From: JBNRMR01 sp050942895
GTDB taxonomy: Bacteria; Bacillota; Clostridia; Christensenellales; UBA1750
Assembly (NCBI GenBank): GCA_050942895.1
Contig: JBMNOE010000012.1
Coordinates: 4,441-68,440 of the forward strand
Reading direction: 5' to 3'
Length of the DNA stretch: 64,000 nt
This document shows, piece after piece, positions 9,850 through 17,713 of this stretch. How positions within the stretch are numbered: position 1 is the first letter of the stretch; the number at the start of each line of letters is the position of its first letter. The notes below the pieces were generated by a model. The model saw only the letters and a list, made by a program, of their open reading frames with translations. It was not told the origin of the DNA and made no database searches. Made by a program: the position numbers and the translations under genes.

Positions 9850-10401
9850 TCAAAAGCTAAACAGTGTGAGTCGTCGGTTATAAACCCGCCATAGTGCTTT
9901 GAAATAACCATCCTGCTCGTCAAGCAATTGTTTCACTTTTGCTAAGTCATCAACGTGTATGTCAGGAATCAATACCGGATATGCGCCGCAACGGAAAATC
10001 TCACGCCCATCATCAAATTTCCAGTAATACCCCATATTGCCGCCTGTGCAAGCCGTACCGCAACCGTCGCATTTGTTTTTCAAGTGCGCAGGGCGTTCAG
10101 GATTCATAGTCCCCCAATACTGTTCGTTTTGCGCCTCTATATCGCGCCGCAGCGCATCGCGGTATTTTTGAGGAGGATTCTCGCAGGCAAAAAACTTAAC
10201 GCGAAACTCACCGCCATTACAGACTCGGATTTTTGCAATGACTTGCCGCCCGCGTTTGAAGGAAAGCGTGAGGGCTTTGACCGCTTGTTTTTGCGGCAGA
10301 TATCCGAGCTTAGTGAGATGATCCATGATACCGCCGAAAAGAGTCTTTCGCTCTTCCGGCAATTCGGACAACAATTGTGAAATTATCGCGTTCTGTTTCA
10401 T
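9850..10401 (-). CDS. Conserved-looking hypothetical protein with Cys cluster
   Basis: This is 183 residues, starting at the ATG that overlaps the stop of the upstream VOC gene (TTATGA), with GGAGGAATC as ribosome site inside that gene. An earlier in-frame ATG at 10428 would overlap the VOC gene by 31 bases and has no better site. The first half is basic and helical. The middle has a cysteine group, KCDGCGTACTGG, at about residues 110-121, that could hold a metal ion. I do not recognise the family. It is the last gene of the long operon. Confidence 0.6.
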   Translation of the reverse strand: MKQNAIISQLLSELPEERKTLFGGIMDHLTKLGYLPQKQAVKALTLSFKRGRQVIAKIRVCNGGEFRVKFFACENPPQKYRDALRRDIEAQNEQYWGTMNPERPAHLKNKCDGCGTACTGGNMGYYWKFDDGREIFRCGAYPVLIPDIHVDDLAKVKQLLDEQDGYFKALWRVYNRRLTLFSF

Positions 10402-10778
10402 AACGATTCCTCCACCATAAAGCCCCACTGGACGCCAAACCTATCCATGAATTGCAACCCAAGCTCGGAGTATGACAGTTTTTCGGGAGGGTCGATGACA
10501 ATCCCACCGGACTTCATAATTTCATAGCACGCGAGCAATTCCACCGAGCTTTCAAAGGTTACGACCATGGCAACGGCACAATCCGTTGATTTGTCTTTGT
10601 TACCGAAACGGTCATTGAGCATCACGCGGATGTCATGTATGCGCATTTCCGCATGACCAACGCTCCCTTTGCCATCCCCACTATGAAACAGGACGTCCGA
10701 TTTCGTGTCAAACGCTTTCTCATACAATGCGATTGCCTCGGCGCAGTTGCCGCTAAAGTGCAGATGTGGTATCAGCAT
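10398..10778 (-). CDS. VOC-family protein, PhnB-like
   Basis: This is 126 residues, the size of a single VOC unit (two beta-alpha-beta-beta-beta modules). It begins IPHLHFSGNCAEAIALYEKAF, typical of PhnB-like proteins, and ends in FGVQWGFM, the usual last strand. Relatives act as glyoxalase-type enzymes or bind drugs without changing them. The family gives no substrate. The start is 3 bases after the stop of the neighbouring VOC gene, and an AAGGAGG lies inside that gene's final codons, so the two are coupled. Confidence 0.85.
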   Translation of the reverse strand: MLIPHLHFSGNCAEAIALYEKAFDTKSDVLFHSGDGKGSVGHAEMRIHDIRVMLNDRFGNKDKSTDCAVAMVVTFESSVELLACYEIMKSGGIVIDPPEKLSYSELGLQFMDRFGVQWGFMVEESL

Positions 10779-10781
10779 ATG

Positions 10782-11147
10782 TTAGGCCTCCTTTGGAAAA
10801 CTTCTGAAATTCAAGATGTTCCCGTCCGAGTCGCGGAATTGAAACGACCGCGCACCCCATGAATGGGTTGTCGGCGCATTTACCATTTCCGCGCCGAGTG
10901 ACTGCAAACGTTCATATTCTGCATCCAAGTCATCGACATTAAAGCTCAGAACGGTATTGTTCCCGCTCTCTGCAAACTCATAATAGAAATCCGAGTTCTT
11001 TTCCAGCATAAAAACCATATGCAAACCGCCAACATTCAAAGTGGAATGCCATTCATCCCCTTCTGCCGCGCCGCCGAAAACAACCTCGTAAAAAGCACGC
11101 AGACGCAGGACATCGTTTGTGATGAAACAGACATCGGTGAATATCAT
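10782..11147 (-). CDS. VOC-family protein, glyoxalase/bleomycin-resistance type
   Basis: This is 121 residues. It starts TDVCFITNDVLRLRAFYEVVFG, the canonical first VOC module, and ends FQFRDSDGNILNF, the second module with its acidic metal-site region. The ATG overlaps the TGA of the upstream gene. It is only distantly similar to the VOC protein next to it, so the pair is not a recent duplication. With the VOC parts of the AraC and MerR fusions, this gives four VOC domains in 7 kb. Confidence 0.85.
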   Translation of the reverse strand: MIFTDVCFITNDVLRLRAFYEVVFGGAAEGDEWHSTLNVGGLHMVFMLEKNSDFYYEFAESGNNTVLSFNVDDLDAEYERLQSLGAEMVNAPTTHSWGARSFQFRDSDGNILNFRSFPKEA

Positions 11148-11719
11148 TTGTTACCCTCTCTTTTGGCGGCGTGCCATGAGGCCGGGAAATTTTCTTCAAA
11201 AAACCGGCTTTTTGTGGTGTTTATATGTAGAAAGTTGTTTTTCAAAATCAACCGCTTCATCATTTCAACAATTTCGGCTCTTTTTTTATCCATCAGCTCC
11301 CCGTATCGCATGACACGAACCTTGCCCTCCTGTTCAACTTTAAGGATTTCGTTGTACACGTTATCGACAAAATCAAATCCTTCAACCGAAACCGGTTCTG
11401 TGGCTATCCATACCCCTCCTGTATGGCCTTGCTTTATCATACCGTTATCTGAGCAGGAATAAATGTACCCGCTGCGCATGTTGTATATTTTGGCAAGCTG
11501 GTTTGGAAATTGCTCATGGTAAACAACAATGCCGCTTTCATCAATACCGCAGGTAACGTGGTTTATCTCCATATCACGAAGATAAAAGAGGGAATAAGAC
11601 TTATTAGGCGTAAAATAGCAAACTGTTTCCGTTCCACCATGCATTTTTGATAAGGGGTGTAATTCCTTCAACCCACCAATGTTGCTTGCGTGATAAAATT
11701 CGTTACTATGTTCGTTCAT
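11144..11719 (-). CDS. Hypothetical protein, unrecognised family
   Basis: This is 191 residues. The start ATG overlaps the TAA-TGA end of the kinase-GrpB gene (ATGA). The N-terminus reads FYHASNIGGLKELHPLS followed by TVCYFTPNKSYSLFY. A His near the start before a helix, and a Tyr-Phe-Thr-Pro strand, are loosely reminiscent of small ADP-ribosyltransferase-like folds, but no catalytic set can be confirmed. There is no signal peptide or membrane segment. It is intact and coupled on both sides. Confidence 0.6.
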   Translation of the reverse strand: MNEHSNEFYHASNIGGLKELHPLSKMHGGTETVCYFTPNKSYSLFYLRDMEINHVTCGIDESGIVVYHEQFPNQLAKIYNMRSGYIYSCSDNGMIKQGHTGGVWIATEPVSVEGFDFVDNVYNEILKVEQEGKVRVMRYGELMDKKRAEIVEMMKRLILKNNFLHINTTKSRFFEENFPASWHAAKREGNK

Positions 11720-13041
11720 AATTTCCTCGCGTTCCGCGTAATCTCTTTGATAAACTCGCCCTTAGCCTCGGTATAGCCGTCACGGTCGTGCTCATAATTC
11801 GCGAATAGCCCACGTTTCAAATCTGCATATTCGGCGGCGACTTCGGGGTGAGCAATCAGATGGTCGCTAAAATACAGCTCGTCATAATCGCCGTTATAAC
11901 GAACGTGGATATGATAAACCTTTTCAGCAAAGCCATCAGAGATGTAACCTTTCAAAATCATAACAAGATCGTGCTCCGAGAGCGAATTGCCCTCCCTGCG
12001 TAGGCAAATATATTCCGATGACGGCAAAGCGGCAACCAATTCTTCTATATCGGTGTCCTCATTGATTTCAAGCAGAATATCCACGGTCGGTTTCGCCATC
12101 AGTCCGGGGACGGACGTACTGCCGAAATGACTGATACGGAATACTTTATCTGCCCCGATCAACCGCTCAAGATTAGCCTTTTCCTCCGCATACCACTCCG
12201 GCCATGCGAGATTGTATTCACTCAGGATGATGGGGTATATTCGGGCGCGCCGTTGATCGGGGGTTTCCAACAGATGCGCAATCATGGATTTAATCTCAAC
12301 ATTCCAGTTCTCCTCTGAAATATCGTATGTATCATGGGGTATTGGCAGCTGTCGCAGCACAGCCAAATCCATTTGCTTGCGCTCTTCCCAAAAGCGAATT
12401 TGCTCAACCGACGGCGGTGCTTCATTGCGGCTCGTTCGGGCTTTCTGCAATCTTTCCGACACACTATCACTTGACAGATAAATAATCTGCGGGTGGAGCG
12501 ATTCGACGGCTTTAATGAGAGCGTTCAAGTGATGGACAATTTGTTCATACGAAGCATCGTAATTGCGCATCATGTCGTTAATGGGATGGTGGATTAATGA
12601 CCCATCAAAGATTAATAAATCAGGCTGGTGTTTAGAGTTATGCGCGAAGTTCTCCCAGACCGCCTTGTATACGCGGCTATACTCTGAAAGGGAAACAAGG
12701 TTTACCGGCTTCCAGCAAAACTCATGCTTGTGAAGCTCATCAAGCAGTGGTTCCGGGAACAGCGGTGTTTTCTGGTCATAGTATCGAACCAGACGTATAT
12801 CATCTGCGATAATGGTATTTCTTTTGATATCCTCTGAAAACGCTTCATACTTTGTGAGCAAATCAGCGTATTGGTCATGTTTCAAATACGCCGTACAGTA
12901 GAAATCAATGGGGTTCGAAAAGTCAAATTCCTTATAGCACTCGGCGGAAAAGCCCATTTCACGCAGCTTATCACGCAGTATTTGCGTTGTTGTGCTTTTT
13001 CCAACACCCGATACGCCCTCGACAAAAATGAGTTTACTCAT
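11716..13041 (-). CDS. P-loop kinase fused to a GrpB (UPF0157) nucleotidyltransferase-fold domain
   Basis: This is 441 residues from the ATG that overlaps the previous stop (ATATGA). An upstream GTG-like alternative at 13062 has no ribosome site. Residues 1-255 are a nucleoside-kinase-like P-loop domain, with FVEGVSGVGKSTTT at about 4-17 and a likely catalytic/Walker B stretch LLIFDGS. Residues 265-441 are a GrpB/UPF0157 domain with HFGSTSVPGLMAKPTVDILL, the GS and D residues of the nucleotidyltransferase fold. The kinase half recalls small-molecule kinases that inactivate drugs. The real substrate is not deducible. Confidence 0.85.
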   Translation of the reverse strand: MSKLIFVEGVSGVGKSTTTQILRDKLREMGFSAECYKEFDFSNPIDFYCTAYLKHDQYADLLTKYEAFSEDIKRNTIIADDIRLVRYYDQKTPLFPEPLLDELHKHEFCWKPVNLVSLSEYSRVYKAVWENFAHNSKHQPDLLIFDGSLIHHPINDMMRNYDASYEQIVHHLNALIKAVESLHPQIIYLSSDSVSERLQKARTSRNEAPPSVEQIRFWEERKQMDLAVLRQLPIPHDTYDISEENWNVEIKSMIAHLLETPDQRRARIYPIILSEYNLAWPEWYAEEKANLERLIGADKVFRISHFGSTSVPGLMAKPTVDILLEINEDTDIEELVAALPSSEYICLRREGNSLSEHDLVMILKGYISDGFAEKVYHIHVRYNGDYDELYFSDHLIAHPEVAAEYADLKRGLFANYEHDRDGYTEAKGEFIKEITRNARKL

Positions 13042-14054
13042 ATTACCGCCTCGCTTTCGCATTGCTCACGCCACCTGTACAGCCAATCGAGCTGCTTGTC
13101 CAAGAATGCGTTATCCACACAGTCAAGCCCATACATTTCAATAATCGTCGCTTGTAACGCGAAATGATATAACGCTATCAAATCAAAAAACGCGTTCATC
13201 TCTGTCTCACAAAGAGTATTGTGCTTCAGATAACCCGGCCGAAAGCGTATAAGAGCCTCTTTTGATTTCCCGTAGCCGCTCTCGTCAAAATCAAAATAAT
13301 GGGTTTGGTTGCATATCAATGTTGGATCATACATCGGAAAACTCTCGCAGGAGGTGTCGAAATCCAAAAGATACAGTTTACAATCAGGCGCTTTGTGGAT
13401 ATTGCCGCTGTACATATCGCCGTGACAATACCCGTGGGGCAGGTCTTTAATCCTGTCCCAAACCGCGTCGCCATACGCCTGAAACTCGTCGGCTGTCGGG
13501 TATTGCTTTTTTCTCAATATGTCAATATATCTGCCGATGAGAAAATACTTGTCTCGCTTAACGAGTTCGCCGGTGTAGTCTCTCATTATACGATGAAGCC
13601 TCCCGACAAAAGCACCGATTGCCTCGGCATCCTGCTCCGGGTCTGATTCAACTCCCTCAATGAACTCATATAGGATGTAGAGCGCATTTTCCGTTTGAAC
13701 GTGAAGAGTATTATTTTTTGTGCGGATGAGAGCAGGCACAGGAAACCCTTTATCATGTAAAAACGCTTGAATATCAACGCCCTTAATGGCGGTATCAAAA
13801 AGCGCAGGTTTAATGACGCGCAGGAAATATCTGTCGCCACCCGAAACCATCGCATTGAGATAGGCGGCGCACTCCTCCGTGCTTGTGGCGTAACCGTAAG
13901 CGTCTTTATACATATTTCCGCCAAGCTTAACCCAAAAACCAAGCGACGATAAAACGGCAATGCTGCGCTTGTGCCGCGCCGGGTCTGGAACGCGGCTGGG
14001 GCATATGATCCCTATCACGTCTCCAAGTGAAAGCTTCGGTGCAACGACTGCCAT
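13038..14054 (-). CDS. Chimera: N-terminal LD-carboxypeptidase fragment joined to an aminoglycoside-phosphotransferase-fold domain
   Basis: Residues 1-72 match the start of S66 LD-carboxypeptidases (KLSLGDVIGIICPSR, then LGFWVKLGGNM and ECAAYLNAM) but stop before the catalytic Ser. From RYFLRVIKPA on, the protein is an APH-fold kinase that lacks its own first 30-40 residues but keeps the Brenner motif YCHGDMYSGNIH and the metal Asp in LYLLDFDTS. The join is in frame, as expected of a deletion that removed two gene ends. The second ATG is preferred because GAGGAG lies 9 bases before it. LD-carboxypeptidase activity is lost. Kinase activity is uncertain because the nucleotide-binding loop is cut. 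Confidence 0.8.
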   Translation of the reverse strand: MAVVAPKLSLGDVIGIICPSRVPDPARHKRSIAVLSSLGFWVKLGGNMYKDAYGYATSTEECAAYLNAMVSGGDRYFLRVIKPALFDTAIKGVDIQAFLHDKGFPVPALIRTKNNTLHVQTENALYILYEFIEGVESDPEQDAEAIGAFVGRLHRIMRDYTGELVKRDKYFLIGRYIDILRKKQYPTADEFQAYGDAVWDRIKDLPHGYCHGDMYSGNIHKAPDCKLYLLDFDTSCESFPMYDPTLICNQTHYFDFDESGYGKSKEALIRFRPGYLKHNTLCETEMNAFFDLIALYHFALQATIIEMYGLDCVDNAFLDKQLDWLYRWREQCESEAVI

Positions 14055-14095
14055 GTGGTTCATCTCCTCATAACGTTAATCTCGATGTTTATATA

Positions 14096-15985
14096 CTATT
14101 CAATCAAAAACTCAGCAACAACCACGTCCAGATGGACGGGTGCGTCGTTACCGCTGCCGTTTCCTATGCCGAAATGGCAAGTTCCAGCGATACTCTCATC
14201 TATACCAATAATTCCGCTCGGTGTCATTTGGGAAAGCCCAATTCCAAGTTCAATGATTTTGCGGCAATTATCAGGTAGTTTCCATAGTTCCATTTTTAAT
14301 CTATGTGCCATTTCTCCGCCGGAAATGTCGATGATCTCTCCATTCTCAATATGCAGTTCAACCGGCAGATCCACAAGGCCAAAGCTGTCAGCTAAATCTG
14401 CATATACTCGCAGTTCACCAACGGTTACATCCGTTACAATTACACCATTGGCTGAATCAGGCACAACACAACAGCTGATTTCGGCAGGCGGTAAATACGC
14501 ATTCGCACCCGGCGAATGCGTATTATATGGAATCAAGAACGGTTCACATGGTCTCAGAGTAATATCGGTGCCAGATTTCGCCGTTACTCGAACAAGGCTC
14601 TTATCGGGTAAAGCGCTGTACTGATGCATAATGCTTTCGGTCAATTCCTCCGGTGTGTTTAGCCCTTCTAATAGCGCGTGCGGTGTAATTGTCGGGCGGA
14701 TACAGATATATTTTGATGCAAGTCCCTTCGGCTTGTTAAATGCGAAAGCGTGCTTTCGATGCTTGCCCATCCAGCTTTCGATTCCTATATGAAGAATAAG
14801 TAAATCTTCAGGCGCTAATAAATAGACTTCGGCGTAATCATCCGTTTCGTCGAGGTTTATCAGGTGAATGCTTTTTACAAATGGTACGCTTTCATCTTTA
14901 ATTAATCGCGCTGTATTCAGCATTTCGTTGTCCGTCAGTATGCAAACTCTGTTGCGTCCGTCTAATCCGCCGTACCTTGCAACGATTGCAGCATAGGACG
15001 GCGGTATTTCCACGTAGTGGCAACGCTTGCGCCAAAGGATTTCGTAGTCCTTGTGCGGAACAATACGTTTCGTTAAATCAACCGCATTTTTTATACCGGC
15101 TTCGCCGCACCAGCGGACATCTTCAGCGTAAGCAAGCATGTTTAGCGGGTCATCATCCCAAACAACAGGAACTGTATCCCATCCGGCGAGGGTTGCCAAC
15201 GCCACACGGGTATGCCCGTCGGTCATTAGGTATTTATCGTTATACAATTTAATCGGAATCGGGTCGAACTTTGACTTATCCGAAGGGTCAAACCAATCTC
15301 GCGCAAGGCGCAGCTTACCCTCGCTGACATAAAGCTGGCTCGGTTGAATCTCAGCAGGTGGCAACTCAAAAACTTTATCAGGCGAAACTCTTGTTCGGCG
15401 GTGCTCAATGTACTCATGTCGGGTAAGGCGAAAATGGTGCTGCAGCTTACCTTTTTGCGGTTGTGGTAAATCCTCCGACAAGATTAGTGAGAAGCCGTTC
15501 TTCTCCCAGACGCGGCGAGCGCGAGGATTATAATCCTCATTAAAGCAATGCAGTACATCGACATGCTCTCCGTTAAAAGCGTAATCTACCAACATGCGAA
15601 CAAGCGCTGTACCGATGCCTTTGCTCCAATACTCTTTTTCTCCGATTGACATATCAATCCTTCGCACATCTGTTGATTCCGGGTACATAGCTTTCACATT
15701 CGGAATATTCATTTTCTGTAACCAACATTCGCCAATAGGTTTGCCGTTTGCCTCTATCGCAAAGCAGAACGCATTTTGTGAAACGCTGCCGAATATGGCG
15801 TGTACGATTTTTGCATCGTAACTGCGGACGATATCTTCGCCGCCTTCTGTCCAGTATAGGATATCCGGGTCGGCGTTCCACTTGTAGAGCAGCGGCAGAT
15901 GATCGTCACATAGAGGGCGTAGGATGATGTCGTGTTCGTCGGTACTGCCGTAAAGTGTAATGTCGTGGGTTTTAATGATGCTCAT
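14096..15985 (-). CDS. Three-domain protein: GNAT acetyltransferase, ParB-like domain, M29-like aminopeptidase domain
   Basis: This is 629 residues. Residues 1-190 are a GNAT domain similar to AAC(6')-type drug acetyltransferases (LRPLCDDHLPLLYKWNAD and the CoA loop KEYWSKGIGTALV). Residues 205-300 resemble a ParB/sulfiredoxin-type domain, with LMTDGHTRVALA as the phosphate-binding motif. The last 190 residues resemble the C-terminal half of M29 aminopeptidases (PPAEISCCVVPDSANGVIV, ELGIGLS, GTCHFGIGN and APVHLD), so candidate metal Glu and His residues are present. I know no characterised protein with this order. The ribosome site GAGGAATATGGGG is moderate. Confidence 0.75.
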   Translation of the reverse strand: MSIIKTHDITLYGSTDEHDIILRPLCDDHLPLLYKWNADPDILYWTEGGEDIVRSYDAKIVHAIFGSVSQNAFCFAIEANGKPIGECWLQKMNIPNVKAMYPESTDVRRIDMSIGEKEYWSKGIGTALVRMLVDYAFNGEHVDVLHCFNEDYNPRARRVWEKNGFSLILSEDLPQPQKGKLQHHFRLTRHEYIEHRRTRVSPDKVFELPPAEIQPSQLYVSEGKLRLARDWFDPSDKSKFDPIPIKLYNDKYLMTDGHTRVALATLAGWDTVPVVWDDDPLNMLAYAEDVRWCGEAGIKNAVDLTKRIVPHKDYEILWRKRCHYVEIPPSYAAIVARYGGLDGRNRVCILTDNEMLNTARLIKDESVPFVKSIHLINLDETDDYAEVYLLAPEDLLILHIGIESWMGKHRKHAFAFNKPKGLASKYICIRPTITPHALLEGLNTPEELTESIMHQYSALPDKSLVRVTAKSGTDITLRPCEPFLIPYNTHSPGANAYLPPAEISCCVVPDSANGVIVTDVTVGELRVYADLADSFGLVDLPVELHIENGEIIDISGGEMAHRLKMELWKLPDNCRKIIELGIGLSQMTPSGIIGIDESIAGTCHFGIGNGSGNDAPVHLDVVVAEFLIE

Positions 15986-16094
15986 TTTTTATTCCCCATA
16001 TTCCTCATGCAATTTGATATACCCATCGTTTTGCTGTTCTGGCATTCACAGATAATCGTCCGCCGACGATGTGGATGATGTTATATTTCACAGT

Positions 16095-16846
16095 TCAAAT
16101 CACTCTCCACTCCATATAACCCGTTGTAAACGGCAGATGATCAAATTTTCTTGTGCCCATGTGGACAAAACCGTTCATGGCATACCAGTCTTTGAGTCTT
16201 GTGTTCTCCTCAATGATATCGAGCGTGATTTTAATCCCGCCAAATTCATACACTTTTGCCTTACAGAAATCCAGCAGTTTCTTACCATAACCAAGATGTC
16301 GCCATTCAGGCAAGACTGCAAGCTGATTCAATTCATACACGCCGTTACCCATATCTGTGAGCGAGACAAAGCCATATATCTTATCGTCCACAAACAAGGC
16401 ATAAGGATAATACCCATCTTTTATCTTGCTGCGCAAACGGTCGTATGCGGTAAATGACAGATGCCCAGGAGCATTCTCCCGCGTCCAACCGAAATCCTTC
16501 GCAATGGTGGAGAAGCTGCGGCTGACAACATCGGCATACTCTGAGAGCCGCTCGGTGCTTACCGGAGCAACTACGGCCTTGTGAACCGCCTCCAGTTCAA
16601 GCTCTACCGAACCGACAGGGCAATAAAAGCGACACTTGTGCTTTTCCTGCCCGATTGTCCGCAAATCGCCTCCACACCGTATGGTTTCCATCAGAGGAAA
16701 TAGCTTGAGCATATTTTTTGACGCAACCCATCTGGGCATCCGTATTCACAGCTATATGTATCGCCGACCTCATGACCGTTGCGATAACCATCGCTTTTAA
16801 CCACTGATATTCTGAACCGAAAATTTTCCGTGGTGAATTCATTCAT
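16095..16846 (-). pseudogene. TIGR04076-type Cys protein fused to a GNAT acetyltransferase, frameshifted
   Basis: The ATG at 16846 overlaps the pyrophosphatase stop and follows AAGGAGGG. The first 40 codons (FRISVVKSDGYRNGHEVGD and YSCEYGCPDG) are the start of the TIGR04076 family of small Cys-containing proteins. At about 16715, around a run of six A, the frame changes. The remainder (MLKLFPLMETIRCGGDL, then HKCRFYCP) completes that domain and runs without a stop into a GNAT domain (about 130 residues, with CoA loop LPEWRHLGYGKKLLDF). A single indel therefore separates one fused gene into two frames. It could be a sequencing error. Confidence 0.75.
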
Positions 16847-17223
16847 GCCGTTTCCCTCCTTATCAATATCCGATTCATGTATTCGCTGTTGTTGTGAATG
16901 TCCATAACAAGCTGTTTTTCCTCTTCGCTGCACCCGATGAGGATTTTGATCTCACTGTCCTTTTTGAACAAATCTACTGTGACGATGATTGCGTCGATAA
17001 GCTCGCCATTTGTGCCTTTCCATGCGTCAATCCCGCCGCCGTCCATGGACGAGGTGTTTTCGAGATAGCCGTAATCGACAGGGTATATGAGCGCCGGGTA
17101 CTTTGGGTGGCGGCTGCCCTCGGGGCGGTCGATTATTATTTTTGACTCCGAAACAAGCTTGTCTAGAGCAGACCAGAAGGCGGGGCTATGGTTCTCCAGA
17201 TTTGCGTTTTTGTTACCGCTCAA
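16843..17223 (-). CDS. Inorganic-pyrophosphatase-like protein
   Basis: This is 126 residues. The central DRPEGSRHPKYPALIYPVDY and GYLENTSSMDGGGIDAWKG correspond to the substrate and metal loops of class I soluble pyrophosphatases, with the GDGxDxW signature read here as GGGIDAWKG. The family is usually 160-220 residues, so this is a short, divergent member in which the first metal Asp is Gly. Hydrolysis of pyrophosphate made by the adjacent nucleotidyltransferase is an attractive but unproven role. It starts at TTG, 11 bases inside the NUDIX gene, after AAGGA. Confidence 0.75.
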   Translation of the reverse strand: MSGNKNANLENHSPAFWSALDKLVSESKIIIDRPEGSRHPKYPALIYPVDYGYLENTSSMDGGGIDAWKGTNGELIDAIIVTVDLFKKDSEIKILIGCSEEEKQLVMDIHNNSEYMNRILIRRETA

Positions 17224-17713
17224 AATCCTTACACCTCACAAAGCTCATTTTCAGCTTTCCATTATCATCGTCCGCCACACCGATGTACACATCACGGTCA
17301 TTGGGGCCTCTTTTCGTGTAATGCTTAAGCATAGCCGCATATGTCGCCGTATAATTCCGCTTTAACAGCGCCTTTTGTTTGACCCAATACAGCGTACCTT
17401 CGTCCGTTTGGATAACATCGGAAACGGTTGTTTCTCCAAAATAAATATAGCTCTGCCGAATCTCATCTTTGCCTCTGCGCGTAATGATATAGAGCAGATC
17501 AAGGGATGTGACATTGTCCTGACGTATACCGGTTTCTTCCTCGATTTCCCTATAACACGCCGATAGCGGATCGTTTATCTCAAGTGGCTCTATATGCCCG
17601 CCGACTCCGCTCCAAAAACCGGGGTTGATTTTTCGATTGTCTGCGCGTTTCATCAGCAAATACTGGTTGTCGTTTTCCAAAAATGCCGCTACATAATTTT
17701 TTAGCGTTATCAT
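17213..17713 (-). CDS. NUDIX hydrolase
   Basis: This is 166 residues with a clear NUDIX box at about 38-61 (GGHIEPLEI, then REIEEETGI), matching GX5EX7REUXEEXGU apart from two extra residues. NUDIX enzymes cleave nucleoside diphosphates linked to another group. The N-terminal LLMKRADNRKINPGFWSG is common in broad-substrate members. The ATG overlaps the stop of the ANT-APH gene, so the two are translated together. Confidence 0.88.
   Translation of the reverse strand: MITLKNYVAAFLENDNQYLLMKRADNRKINPGFWSGVGGHIEPLEINDPLSACYREIEEETGIRQDNVTSLDLLYIITRRGKDEIRQSYIYFGETTVSDVIQTDEGTLYWVKQKALLKRNYTATYAAMLKHYTKRGPNDRDVYIGVADDDNGKLKMSFVRCKDFER

Noticed and set aside
13586..13960. Second frame within the LD-carboxypeptidase/APH gene
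   Set aside because: It has no ribosome site and its translation has no known motif, while the main frame keeps kinase motifs.
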